A stretch of DNA of 64,000 bases from Odontesthes bonariensis (GCF_027942865.1 NC_134526.1:21309784-21373783); one strand, 5' to 3'. Positions 14,324 to 27,700 are shown, numbered from the stretch's first letter. Notes: generated from the letters alone by a model not told the origin. Program-made: numbers and translations.

Positions 14324-14537
14324 CAAGATTCAAAAGAGGACAAATTTGTGTACAATCCAAGCGAGGAGACGATAAACATTGTAATTGGATGCAGTGGAGG
14401 AAAAACGAACACTGCGAAGACCCTAAAAAGCATGAACATATAAAGGTTCCCTAAGTGATGTATCGCATATATTTCAAGTATATTTCCTGGTGTTGCTTTG
14501 GACACACTTCTTATGACTTTTTATTCAGCTTTAATTA

Positions 14538-14616
14538 GGGGTTGAATACTTTTGAGATTGCAGTAGTTAAAAAGTAGCATTTTGTGTTGGATTTGAAGAA
14601 ACCACTTGTAATATTA
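14538..14616 (+). repeat. Tc1-like terminal repeat, copy 2
   Basis: Second copy of the 78-base repeat at 14246-14323, same orientation, about 290 bases downstream. The intervening sequence has no recognisable transposase. Confidence 0.55.
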
Positions 14617-15825
14617 GTTGCTAATTTGAAGGTTGAATAATTGTGATTGCAACTGTAGGTGACATGGAGGCTGTGTCCATTTCTATACAATCCATGTGAA
14701 AAGCGTTCTGATAGACTCACATTTCGACTGTCTTTTTTAAAAAATTTAAAAAAAAGTTAAACTAGTCTGGAAAACCTAAAGTTCTCTTCTCAAACTAATT
14801 TCAGAACGAATTTCATACTTTCCTTTTCTTCCTAAGACTGCGTAGGAACCCTGTTATGAGCATAGAGTTCAAAGGCTAACATCCATGATGGTATGCATCA
14901 GTGCACGTGGCATGAATAACTTTAATTTATGTAGGGACCATAAATGCTGAGCGATTTACAGGAAGTAGGTTTTGCAGCAGCATGCATTGCCATACTGTCT
15001 TCTTCAGGGAAGGCCTTACTTATTTTCATTAGGATGATACTGACCTGTGGGGTCCGTATAAATGGAGCACCGCGATAGTTCTGGCAGGCCACGTAGTCAA
15101 CGCGCCCTTTGCCTATTGGCTGACGCCGACCCAACCCTTATGGCTGACCACAAACCAACTGCGCGTATGGGTAATCAGCTGCTGCTCGCAATTGGATGCT
15201 GGCATTTGGGGCGCTTCATTTAAACTTGGTTTGCTGTCACTGCTCTTTTTGCTTTCTGCTTGCACCCACCACCTCCCCTGCTCCACCGACTTCTCTTTGC
15301 CAAACAATGTCATACTGTTGTCATTGTTGCTTGCTCTGTTCTAGGGGGTTTGTTGCCTTTACAGCAAATGGAAGGCACTCCACCTGAGGATCCTGTCTTG
15401 GCTTCCATGGAGCTCATGGAAAAGTCGGGAACTCCCTCCGAACAGAGCCATACCGCCAAACACAAATTGTATGCATTCAGAATAAGCTTCTGAAATTTAT
15501 ATCTGTTTCTCGTCTCATTTTGACGAGAGTGGTTCTGACAGAACTAAACTAGTTGCTAAGAGGCTCTAGTTGCTAAGAGGCTCTAGTTCCTCGTCGCGGC
15601 CAGCCTGGGTTCCCGGCCTGATATGGCGTGCCCCACGTGCTAACTTAAGTTTGTAAAACCTCAATAAGTAGCTGTTGTGAAATGTACATTGTGGCCAGGT
15701 GATATGCCATCATAGACTATACGGTTAAAAAATGCGTTCCTGTGAACATGGATATAAGACTTTTTAGGTAACGGCAAGTGACAGAAGTGTTGTGTTCAAA
15801 AGGGTCAGAAATCAGGATCAGTCAG

Positions 15826-16073
15826 GATCAAATAAGGGTCAGAAAGATTTTGCACTTGTACAATGATGTTCACATGTGTAACAAAGTTTTGAAGTTGTAA
15901 AAACATTGTGTGCATGTGTAAAACATATTTGTATCTATGGGAATATTTTGTGCATGTGTAAAACTAAATCTGACGGACACACAAATTTCCCACCTTCAAG
16001 TGTGACCCTGAAGTTACAAGTTTCCAAAACTCAAGTTACATGCACGAATTTTGACCCTGTTTTGATGCCTGAG
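15826..16073 (+). repeat. Dispersed repeat, copy A
   Basis: From GATCAAATAAGGGTCAGAAA to TGATGCCTGAG this stretch matches, base for base with scattered changes, the reverse complement of 56787-57072. It contains one and a half degenerate units of a roughly 40-bp tandem motif that is expanded to three units in the other copy. No coding potential or terminal inverted repeat was seen; the family is unknown to me. Confidence 0.75.
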
Positions 16074-16762
16074 CAGTGGCGATTCTGGTGATTTTTACAT
16101 GGGGTGGCAGAGGGGTGGCAGGCATATATTGTAGGGTGGCAATTATTTTAGGAAGCCCATCTTACTTTGTACTTTATATGAACCCATATACAACAGTGTT
16201 TTTTCAACACCCAAGTGTGATAAATTCAATATTTGGTCTACATACATGAGCATTCCACTTTTTAGTACATTAAAACAGTGTTTCCCTTGGGATTATTGTA
16301 GCAGCAGAAATGTTGCTCATCCCAAGCCTAACCTAACCGTGACATGAGGTAAAACGTAGGTAGCGGTTATCCAGAGGTTTTTTTGTGCAAATCCGTTCGT
16401 AACTTTAAAGACATGCTATGCAACTTTTTCATGGTCATAAAATTGCTTGGCAATCATCAGTTTGCTTGGCTGACCCGTTCAGATGAAAACGGTGACATTT
16501 CAATCTCCATCTGGTGGCCCTAGCCCGAAACAGCGCTTGCAACTTTGCCTGTGGCGCCGCGTGCTTTGTTTAGCTCTGAAAGTCTCGCGACACACGAGAG
16601 CCGAGAACTACTGCTTCACGGCAGGTCGTAAAGGTCTCTGAGCCGAGCCAGGTAGCCTGAGAGACACACCCCCTCTCCATTAGCTGTCGACGGCTAAATT
16701 GAATGCGGTTAGCTTCTAGAGTTGTAATATAGTTTGTACTAGATATCGTGATGGCAGAACCA

Positions 16763-16833
16763 CCGCTACTTGCCCGTCTGACTGCTGAGTCACCCAGAGC
16801 CAGCGATTCAGCGGTCAGACGGGCAAGTAGCGG
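16763..16833. repeat. Near-perfect 29-bp inverted repeat (hairpin)
   Basis: The left arm at 16763-16791 (starting CCGCTACTTGCCCGTCTGAC) and the right arm at 16805-16833 are reverse complements with two mismatches in 29 positions, separated by a 13-base loop. It lies in a GC-richer island within AT-rich intergenic DNA and is followed by a short tandem repeat of about 11 bp (near 16903-16935). It may be the centre of a foldback-type MITE. Confidence 0.8.
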
Positions 16834-17944
16834 ATCCATGCCAACTCGGAGCTTTTTAAGTTTCGATTCTGTCTCGTGACTTGACGAGCGAGCGCCCAGT
16901 CAGCAGCTACAGGCAGCTACAGGCAGCTACAGGCTCGGTTAGCGTGGCTTCATGCATCTTGTACAGTCGTTGAAAAATAATCATTTAGTGATATAGGGAG
17001 GGCAAGATCATTCCATGTTGTTTACTTGTAGGTCTAAACTCAGCATTGCCTCACCTAATGCTACCACATTTGTCGGTGTGTAAATGCACACACTAGCTGT
17101 TGTGTCTGGCTTTCAGATAAAATGGCATTGAATTATTACTTGACAAAAATAAATGAATGAACTTGTAGCCGTAGGCTACTCTTTGATTTATCAAAATGAA
17201 TTGATAAATGGGACAAAAAAAAAGGCGAGGCGCATAGCCACTAAACGGCGGAAAGGTTTTTTTTTTTTGTTTTTTTTAATAAGTGACTCAAGTGATTCAA
17301 GTGGTCAGTATAACTCGAATCCCCTCCTCGAAATGATCCAATCAGCCCGGATTGCCCAAAAGATTCGAGTTAAGCATCTCTACTTCTCCAACTCTCTGCC
17401 AGTGTCTTGAAAAATAAACCATAAATTGCCTCTGGTGGGTTTACGACAATCTGGCTAGACTGTCGCCTATTTTCTACGGAGCTCCCCCTACAGCTTTGGG
17501 GTGTGAATTGCATGGTAAACAAACCCCATATTCCTGAGCCCTGCTTTAAGAACGTTTCATGAATGAGACCCGAACTGGCTTGAAAATAATAATAATAATA
17601 CTTTTATTTTGTACAGCGCCTTCCATCTATGAGGAATTATAAACGTTTCGAAACCATATTACACTTTGATGCATGTTACCCACCTGTGAACAGGCTCCAT
17701 CTGACAGCTTGTGTCAAGGCAAAGAGATTCTGTGATTATTTTATTGTATCTTATATTATAGGCTATCTAATTACAGTATTGGTAATTGCCAGTAACAGTC
17801 AACCTTACCACCTGGGAAAGTTAGCGGATACAGTAGGAGTACTTTCTTTTCAGTGAGAGCAAGGGCAACCAATCAAGCAACGGCAACCGAATAGCGCCAA
17901 CACCTACCTGCATTTCATAATGAGGTTGCCAGATAAAGTTGTCG

Positions 17945-18682
17945 GGTGTATCAGAGATGGACAAGAAGCTGAGTACAGAGAGCTGGTGGACCGCTTTGTG
18001 GCATGGTGTGGGAACAATCATCTCATCTTGAATGTTAACAAAACAAAGGAGATGATTGTAGATTTCAGGAGAAACAGGGTCAGATCAAACCCTGTTTCCA
18101 TCATGGGAGAAGAAGTGGAGGTGGTTGAGGAATATAAATACCTTGGTGTTCATGTGGACAACAGACTGGACTGGAGACACAACAGTGAAGCCATCTACAA
18201 GAAAGGACAGAGCAGACTGTACTTCTTGAGGAAGCTAAGATCCTTCAAGGTTTGCAGCAAGATGTTGCAGATATTCTACAAGTCTGTTGTTGAGAGCGTC
18301 ATTTCCTCTGGCGTCATCTGTTGGGGCAGCAGCATCAGAACCAGGGACCAAAAAAGACTCAACAACCTGATGAGGAAGGGTGGTTCTGTTCTGGGGACGA
18401 CTGTGGAACCTCTGGAGACAATAATGCAAAGAAGGATTTTGCATAAAATCAAAAGAATTATGGACAACCCTGAACATCCTCTCCATGAGACTGTTATCGG
18501 AAAACAGAGTCTCTTCGGTCAAAGGCTTCTTCAGTTTGGATGCAAAATGGACCACTACAGGAAATCTTTCCTGCCCACAGCCATCAGCATCTATAATAAC
18601 TCCTTGATTTAATTGAGTTACATCAACATTTAATTTCTGGGACAATAAAGTATTTTGGAATTTGAATTTGAATTAAATTGAA
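17945..18682 (+). mobile_element. 5'-truncated LINE (Rex1/CR1/L2-like) 3' end with reverse-transcriptase C-terminus
   Basis: An open frame ending at a TAA at 18610-18612 encodes the C-terminal part of a fish LINE reverse transcriptase (motifs LNVNKTKEMIVDFRR, YKYLGVHVDNRLDW, SRLYFLRKLRSF, FLPTAISIYNN). The upstream catalytic part (YADD) is missing, so the copy is 5' truncated near 17945. After the stop comes ACAATAAAGTATTTTGG and a short (GAATTT)n-like tail, as in many fish LINEs. Clade assignment is by eye. The element abuts the last exon of the inverted CLEC16A copy. Confidence 0.75.
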
Positions 18683-18769
18683 TAAGCTCTGAAACGACGC
18701 CAGTAAGGGCAAACGACGCATTCACATTTGAATATCCATGTGCTGTGCATGGTTAGCCTGTACGTGTAC

Positions 18770-21700
18770 CTGCTCCTCTGTGTGTGCGTGCGAGTGGCAG
18801 CCGCCGTCTTCTCCTCATCGGTGATGTTCTGCTCCGTCAGCTCGGACACCTTACACTTCTCCATCACAACCATCTCTATTTCTGCGCACACAGTGTGCAC
18901 TCACTTACATAAGCGTCCACAAATGTGGACCGCTCCTGGGCCAATATCGACTATTTACATCGACATCCTGGACCTCCTGAACACACACACAGCTCTGAAT
19001 AAACTAAGGGCTCTCGTTACCAACGACTATGAATACCTGACGTATGAGTCTGACGCAATTCCTTCTCTCCCTTTGTGGTTCGGAAAAAGATTAAATGCAT
19101 TGAAGCAGCAAAGGAGAGTTAGAGGTGTCCTTTTTATTAAGCACAGAGCAGGTTAAATTCACTGCATGGCATGGAAGAAACATTTAATTTAGTGCAAACG
19201 TCACTAAACTTACTATCTAATCATTTTAAATGTTTTTAACTTTAGAACTTATTTGATAAATCTGTTCAAAGTGACAGGTGTTGTTTTCCCAAGCCATTAG
19301 CTGCACATCTCATTTTGAAACCAGCTTCTAGGTCTGCAGCCCACAATGTGTGTGCTCAAATCAGCACTGTTGCAAACATGTTCATTTGGGCCAAAAGAGT
19401 CCTTAAGGTTGTGTATTCAAGCAGAGACTCCAACACAAGCAGTCAAAGTCCAGAAGGAATAATTTCAGATGAGTGAAATGGTCCCGTTAAAAACAACCAA
19501 AGAAAAAAACCAACAAAAAAAACAGATGCTGTGCTAACAAACAAACAAACACGCACACACACACACACACACACTCAGAGCAGGAGTGAGGGACAGGCGG
19601 AAAGGTGAGGAGCACAGGATGGGTGGTGTGTCACTGTGGGAATGGACAGTTTGCTGTCATGGAGACTGTGTTGAATATGATCAGTTGTAAACATGGGAAA
19701 AGTACCTAACAGGGGAAAGAGGGAGGCCTCATCATGCTTCTTCATTTTTTTTTCCTTTTCTTTCTCCTGAACTGTTTATAGTGGACCAAAAGGCCGATTA
19801 AAGCTTTTTTTGGGTTTTTTTGCAGCAGAAGCATGGAGATGATGAAAAAGCAACAAAGCTGAGCACATGTATTATTAGGAATGTTGTCGATTAAAATAAG
19901 GCTGCATCGTCTTTTTTTAATGTTTGGAGACAAGGGGTGGCTGCTGTGGTGACTGTTGGAAGACCAGACTGTATGGGAGATGACACATCTGAATGGTGGG
20001 AGAAAAGAAACACAAACACAGTCCTGTACTGCTGTGTGCAGTGAGACACACTCACCTTCCGCCATCTCCCCACTCGCTCTGCTTCCCTTAGAACTCCCAC
20101 CTCCTCCTCCCTCTGTACCTTTTCCCTTCTCCCTCTCTCCTCCTCTGCCATTGTCATCATCCCAGCCCTCTTCTAGTCCTCCTCCACCACTGCTGCCACC
20201 TCCCCCTGCTCTTTCGTCGTCCTCCTCCTCGCCCAGGTTCTTATAGTTTGGCCTTTTCTGTGTTCTCTTGCGGCCTCGATGGCGGGACAACTCCAGGGAG
20301 CGCTCCAGGGACTCGGACGGTTTGATGAACCGGCGCACTGCTCCCGCACTGGCCTGCTGGGTGAGACGGGGGCAGAGTGAATAAAAAAAAAGAGAAAGGT
20401 GAGAGGAGCAAGACCAAATGTCTGGAAGTGAGGATCACAAAGAGATGATTTCATCAGCTCAACAATATTTCAGACCAACGTCATGAATTCAGCTGATCTT
20501 GGTTGCTGGTGTTTCAACCATGTTGTGGTGTCACTGTTATATATATATATAAAATATAGCACAATACCGCTCAGTAAGTGCTGAATAGGTGGTGCGGCTG
20601 ATGGTTCAAAATGGGTGAGAAAACTCGGTTCAGCTTATCTACTGAGATGATTCAGTTCTGGAGAAAAATGTGCACATGCACACTACTTGGAAGAGATCTC
20701 CCGTTTAGTAAGAGCAACATCATTATAACCCCATCTCTGGTAAACGTACAAGCAAAAAAAACAACACTTGATCGGACACGTGATTTAAAAGTGTTTTCAT
20801 GCTAAGAATGCAAAAAACGTTTCCAACTGAAACTTATCCGCAAAAAGCAGACTGTTACCGTAAAAGCCTCTGCACTATCATGGTTATCGAAGTCCTTTAA
20901 AGACACAAACCACTTCCTGCCTGATGCACGTTTTCACAGTCCAAGAATGATCAACAGACACACAACTACACACACACACAGAGATTTGATCACTGGTTTG
21001 GAGGCCATTTCTGTGAAAAGACACCCCTTCTTCTCATACAGCCTATAAACTTGCACCATTACCACACATGCACAGCCCAACAGGTAGCAGCTGGTAAACG
21101 ATAAGATGTTAAGCAGCGATGGCAACGCTTATTTACAGTAAAACTGAAGAACTGCGACAACATCAACACCAGAAATTCTAATAATAAACTGCTTATTCTG
21201 AACTTCAGGTTATAATAGCCACAATAAAGAGAACACGTAAAATCAGCGTGGGAGCTGAAGCAGTTGACTAAGAAATAAAGCCAGAAATAAACCTGTTCAA
21301 TTTCAAATAGATTTTTCTAACTGGGTGCTTTTGCTGCGCTGAGAGGTGCATCGTCCCCTCATATTGCACCACTTTCGGCAAATTCGGCACACTGCCACAT
21401 GTCTAATCAGCTAAAACTAAAGTTGGCAGGCCGGCTACAGTTTTACTGTTACTGCACCTTTACTTCTGTAGCATGTAGGACTGAGGGCAGAGTAATTCTG
21501 TCATTTGTTTTCCCTTTCTATTATTTTTTTGTTGGTTATCTTCCAACCTATTCCGGTGTATGCGTTGTCCGTAACACGAACGTGATTGGTCCGCAATTAA
21601 GTGCTGGCATCTAGATGGGCACCTGGGGTCCTTGGGCAGGTAGCATTCCTCCTGTGTTAGCTGGGTGGCTGGCGGCGTTGGCGTGGCGTGTTTCACGATA

Positions 21701-24700
21701 AGGTATGCTGCAGTTTATCTTCCTTTTTACCGGGGATAGCCTTTGATGGGTACATTGCTGAGCATTAAATGATATTGTTTGGTTGGTCTAGGGAGAAGTA
21801 GCGGGAGCCTCTTTCCCTACGCTCGCGGCATTATCCACTGCCTTGGTACTGAAAAATTGCTTGCGTTTGCCTGAGTGTGTGGCGTCGACGAAGGCACGTC
21901 TGCTTAGGCATCTGTATGGTGTGCGTCAAGTGTCGGCCTGAGTAGTGGGGTTGCCTATGGAGCCTTCCCAACACTTGTGTGTTCAATGAAATATAGCCAC
22001 AGATTCTTATGCTGCGCAGTTCAGCTGCTGTTCTCTTAAGTTAGTTTTGTGGAGTGTATGAGGTGTGTGTGTGCAGGCTGCTAGCTGCTGCATTTTGGGT
22101 TTCATCCCCCCATGTTTGTCTGTTTAATTTTGTTCTCCTGTGCAACACTTCCTGTAGGCGCCAGATGCCTATTTTATACCTAGTTTTGAATTTGCCCCAT
22201 ATTATGTGTATTTGAAAACCGTATTTCTTATTATAATTTCATATTGATAAGATATTTGATGTTTATTTGATTTCGTGATTGATACAATTAATAATTTAGG
22301 TTAAAAACATATGTACAAGGTTAAAATGTGGATTTAGAATAATTACAGGAAGTTACATAGTAGATATTTAATCACTTTAGAACGCAGCGCGAGGTGCCTG
22401 GGACAGTGGGCATTATTAGATTGACACGGCAGGTGGGAGGTTGGTGCCTCACGGTCTTCTGACCGTGCCGTTACCGTGCGTGGTCTGTGGAGCCATATTT
22501 AGGAGGCATATTTTCGTTTGTATTCATTTATGTTGTTTTATTTGTTTTAAAATAAAAAATACAAAACGTGACTTCGGTGGAAGATAAGTTATCTTTCTTT
22601 GGATCCTGGAACACGCTTCAGCCACAAAGCTCCAACCTATTAAGAACTTGGTTTAGCTTTTTCGAAAATACCCTACACTTCCTATGGGAAAAAGTATTTT
22701 TGATGTGTAATTTAATAAAAATGTGTATTTTTATACTTTTCTAAACATCCTTGTCGTGTGGGTTTCTGACAGAGTTCCCCTTGCTCTAAGAGTGTTAATC
22801 AAGGGGTGGCGTAGTCTACTGCGGGGGGCGCTGCCGCTACATAGTCTACAGTAGGGGGCGCTACATTGTGGCGTTGTCGGTAGGACCCCTTTCCTGTGAA
22901 GTGTTGCATTAGGGTTCCCTTTTTGTTTTGTTTTTGGCGCAGCAGAGTGTGTGTGTTTGTGTGTGTGGGTGTAGAGAACAGCAGCTGACGGGAAGATGAC
23001 GGAGCTCCAGGAGCTACGCGATCGCCTGGAGCGGCTTCAAGTGGAAAATCAAAGACTGTCAAGTGCTAGAGGTGATGCTGCTCAATCTGGGCAGCGTGAC
23101 CAGATATTGTACATTCCCAGAGAGAGACGTTGTCCGAAATTCTCTGGTACTCCTGCAGGTGCCTCTTTATCGGTGGAAGAATGGGTCGAGGAGGCAGAGG
23201 GCTGCATTCGGGCAAGACACATGTCCAATTATGAAAAAGCCATGTTTTTGTATGATCACCTTGAGGGTGAAGCCCAAAATGAAATCAAATATCGATCCAC
23301 GGCAACTAGAGAAGACCCTGTAGAAATTGTTAAAGTCTTAAAAGAGGTTTTTGGATGTGCTAAATCTTATGTGTTATGGCAACAGCGTTTTTTCGATAGG
23401 AAGCAAAAAGAAACCGAGTCCTTGTTTGAATTTTCACATGCACTAATGGAATTGATGGAGAAAGTTAAAATGTCAAAGGGTGACTGTATCACTGACCCTG
23501 ATTTAGTTTTGCGGGACTAATTCTGTGAAAATGTCCATGACCCTACTCTGCGAAGAGAGCTTAAGAAGCTGGTGCGGGATAACGCACGTTGGACTATTTT
23601 GGATGTGCGGCGGGAACCCATTAGGTGGGTGGAGGAGGGTCAGACCGGGCGTGATCGTGGCCATCGCACGGTGGTGCCCATCTCAGTGTGAGGCCACCCT
23701 TGCGCAGACCTCTGAGCTAGCTGAGTTGAAAGGTTTGGTGCTAAAACAACAAGCCCAGCTAGATTTGCTAGTGAAACATTTGGGGCAACCACATATGCAA
23801 ACTTCTGCTTCCCAGCCATACAGGGGGGGTCGTTTTAGGCGGGCATCTGATGGGCGACCAATTTGTATTAAATGTGAACAGGCTGGCCATATAGCTCGTT
23901 ATTGTCCGACCTCTCGCCCGCTAGCTGGTAGGCCCACCTATCAGCCGTCTGTTGATGCTGCTGCCGCCGCACAGCCCCCTCATCCGTCTGTTAGCACCAC
24001 CGGCTTGCCGGGAAACTTGTGACGCCCAGTGTACAGAGCCATACACTGGGGGGAAATGCATCTGGCTCTGTTTGTCTGCCCTCTCGTAGCCAGTTAGTGG
24101 GGAAATGTCCTGTTTTAAATGTCAGCATGGGGGGGGGGGGGGGTAGTTGTCCCTTGCCTTGTGGATACTGGCTCCATGGTCACCACCATTACGGAGAGAT
24201 ATTTTAATGAACATTTTGCACATTTACAGAGGAAAGAGTGTAATTGGCTCGGCCTGAAGGCAGCGAATGGGCTGGACATACCGTATAGTGGCTATGTGGA
24301 GATGGAGATAGTGGTGTTGGGGCAATGTATTTCGGGGAGGGGGGTGCTGGTAGTCAAGGACCCTGAGGATGCCGCATCTATGTACCGTAAGGCAGCCATA
24401 CCAGGTATTTTAGGTATGAATGTACTTGGGGAATGTTACCAGGCCCTTTTTGAAAAGTTAGGCTCTCAGCTCTTTTATTCCCCTCTGATTGAATCGGCAG
24501 GCCCGGCGGCTCGACAAGCTTTGAAGCAATGTGAAAGGATCAAGGCCGTCGTCAACGCCATCAAGCCCTTTTGGGTCAGAGTTCAAGGGAAGGCATCGGT
24601 CTGCCTCAAGGCGGGTGCCCTTACCATGGTCCCAGTGTCATGCCCCCACCTGGAGACAGCAGATTTCCTGCTGGAGCCTCCCAGTTTCGAGGAGGAGCAG

Positions 24701-27700
24701 TTGCCGGAGGGTCTCCTGATGTCACCCACCCTCGTCTGTGCCCGTAAGGGACTCCTGTATGCACCAGTGGTGAATGTCAACCAGGCTGAAGTGTGGCTCC
24801 CCCCACGTCGTGTCATTGGCACAGTGCAGGCTGTGGCAGCAACTCCTGTCCAAAGTACACCCATCACGGTAGACCCCTCCTGGGAAGAATGTTGTGCGTA
24901 TGTGTCTGCTCAAGAGGTGTCTTCGCCAGTTGCCCCTCTTGACTATGTCCAAGACTTTGTTGGACTCACTCAGCAGCAGGCCACCCAAGCCCAGTCCCTT
25001 GTCCACAAGTATAGCAGTATATTCTCCCAGGGCGAGGCAGATCTAGGCTGTACCACGCTGATCACTCATGAAATCCCCTTGTTAGAGGATGCCCCTGTTC
25101 GCCAACCATACCGACGCATTCCGCCCTCCCAGTATGAGATGGTGAAGGCGCATATTCAACAGCTCCTGGACAGCCAGGTAATTAGGGAGAGCGCCAGCCC
25201 TTATTCTTCCCCCATTGTCCTTGTAACCAAGAAGGACGGCAGTCTTAGGCTTTGCGTTGATTATCGCCAGTTAAACTCCAAGACTTGGCGTGATGCCTAC
25301 CCCCTCCCAAGGATAGAGGAGTCGCTGGATGCATTGTCAGGGGCCAAGTGGTTTTCCACATTAGACCTTGCAAGCGGTTACCATCAAGTCCCAGTGGCAG
25401 AGAAGGACAAGTATAAAACCGCCTTCTGCACACCATTTGGCCTTTTTGAGTTCAATAGGATGGCATTCGGCCTCTGCAATGCACCCGGTACCTTCCAGCG
25501 CCTCATGGAGCGTATATTTGGGGATTGTCACTACCAATCTGTTCTCCTGTATTTGGATGATGTCATCATATTCTCCTCCTCGGTCGAACAACACCTCGAA
25601 CGGCTGGAAGAGGTTTTCCGGAGGCTGGAGGAGCAAGGACTGAAGGCTAAGCTATCCAAATCCAAATTCTTCCAACGTGAGGTGAGCTACCTGGGGCACG
25701 TCGTTTCTGCTGAGGGGGTATCCACCGATCCGTCAAAAATTGAAGTGGTGAAGGAGTGGAGGCGTCCAGGCCACCTCGCAGAGCTCCGGTCTTTCCTGGG
25801 CTTTGCGAGTTATTATCGCCGGTTCGTGGAGGGCTTCGCCAAACTTGCAGCCCCCCTACACCAGCTGGTGGGCAAGCTCAGTGGGCCCCGGCGGAAAGGG
25901 AAGACTCCACCTACCCCTCTGGGCAAGGCGTGGGATGACGCTTGTGAGTATGCCTTTCAGTCCCTGAAGAAGAAACTGACCTCTGCCCCTGTGTTGGGCT
26001 ATGCTGACTTCCAGAAGCCCTTCATTCTGGAAGTGGACGCTAGCCATGGTGGGCTTGGGGCTATCTTGTCGCAGGAGCATGGTGGAAAGGTCCGGCCAGT
26101 GGCGTTCGCCAGCCGTGGGCTCAAGCCGACAGAGAGGAACATGGAAAACTACAGCTCCATGAAGTTGGAACTCCTGGCAGTAAAGTGGGCAGTTACAGAG
26201 AAGTTCCGAGAATACCTGCTTGGGAACCAGTTCACCATCTTAACTGACAACAACCCCCTAGTCATCTCCAGACGGCGAAACTGGGTGCACTCGAGCAACG
26301 ATGGGCCTCACAACTTGCCTCTTTCAACTTTGTCCTCAAGTACCGCCCAGGCCGGTGCAATCAGAATGCCGACGCCCTGTCCAGGCAGTACTTGGAGCGG
26401 TTCGCCTTTGGTACTGCGGTACCAGGACTGGGTACCAGGACTGGGTTCCTTGACGGAGAGATGCCAGCTTTCGGCTCTGGAGGGCCACTGTGAAGAGGTT
26501 ACTGCCTTGCCAGGGCGCATGCCTCAAGATCTTCAGAGACTGCAGGAGACTGACCCAGTCATTGGTCCTGTCCGGTTGCACCATCAAATGGGGCAGTGGC
26601 CGTGTACTGAAGAACGTGAGTCACTGCCACAAGCCAGTCGAAGTCTTCTCCGTCAGTGGGACCGGCTGGTGGAGCGAGAAGGAGTGATGTACCGCCTTTT
26701 TCAGGCCTCGAGTGGTGGTCCGCAGGTGCTCCAACTGCTGCTGCCCCAATGCCTGAAGGAGGAGGTGCTGCGAAGTGTGCATGACGACCAGGGCCACCAA
26801 GGAGCAGAAAGGACCCTTCAACTCCTGCGAGCCCGCTGCTTTTGGCCGAACATGGCTCAAGATGTGGAGCAATGGTGCCAGAGATGCGTGCTGGGGAAGG
26901 CAGTACTACCGAAGGTACGGGCTTACTGGGGCACACTACAAGCGAGTAGGCCAAATGAAATCCTTGCCATGGACTTCACTTCCCTAGACCCGGCAAGCGA
27001 TGGCAGAGAGAGTGTGCTTGTCTTTACTGACGTCTTCACAAAGTATGCGCAGGCCATCCCGACCCACGACCAGAAAGCGACCACCGTTGCCCGTATCCTG
27101 GTGCAGCAGTGGTTCCATAGATTCGGCCCGCCAGCGCGGATACACTCTGACCAAGGGCGGAATTTTGAGAGCCTTGTGATCAAGCAGCTCTGCCAAATGT
27201 ACAGTATTCAGAAAAGCAGGACGACTCCGTACCACCCACAAGGAAATGGTCAGTGCGAAAGGTTCAACAGGACATTACATGACCTGTTACGCACATTACC
27301 AGTGGCAGAGAAGCGCCGGTGGCCCCAGCACCTGCCCCAGCTCACTTACGCCTACAACACCACCCCGCACCAGACCACTGGACACTCGCCATACTTCCTA
27401 ATGTTTGGCCAGCACCCCAGACTGCCCGTGGACTTTCTTCTCGGGAACAACCGTGCATCTCATGAGCATGACAGCCTGGAGGAGTGGATCCAAAAGCACC
27501 AGCAGAGCGTACATATGACCCAAGAACATGTCAGGCAACGGGCTGCCGACCAGGTGCGGAGGCGGAATCAAGGCCACAACGACCAAGTGAACGATGCCGG
27601 GTTTCGAGAGGGCCAGCTGGTACTTCTGCGTAATCATGCCCAGGGTCGGAACAAGATCCAGGACCACTGGCATGCCAACACTTTCCAGGTGCTACGGAGT

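Larger units (their letters stand above)
12791..17944. other. Intergenic stretch between CIITA and the LINE at the CLEC16A copy
   Basis: The first few hundred bases are presumably CIITA 3' UTR; a possible polyadenylation signal AATAAA lies near 13753. Beyond that I see no gene. The stretch holds Tc1-like terminal repeats (14246-14616), a short tandem repeat near 15550-15590, a dispersed repeat (15826-16073), a strong hairpin (16763-16833) and a short tandem array (about 16903-16935). None of the open frames here resembles a known protein. Confidence 0.5.

Noticed and set aside
16075..16140. CAGTGGCGATTCTGG as a possible hAT transposon end
   Set aside because: Resembles hAT ends, but no matching inverted end or 8-bp target duplication was found nearby.
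18915..19156. Plus-strand open frame of about 80 codons just upstream of the last CLEC16A-copy exon
   Set aside because: Not similar to CLEC16A or any protein I recognise and lies in an intron on the other strand.
19956..20246. Proline/serine-rich plus-strand frame
   Set aside because: Antisense shadow of the Gly/Glu/Asp-rich CLEC16A exon at 20056-20356.
22154..22683. Deletion in the 3' LTR between 9-base ACACTTCCT repeats
   Set aside because: Possible, but TG...CA ends, a 5-base duplication and an AATAAA fit a solo LTR insertion in the 5' LTR better.
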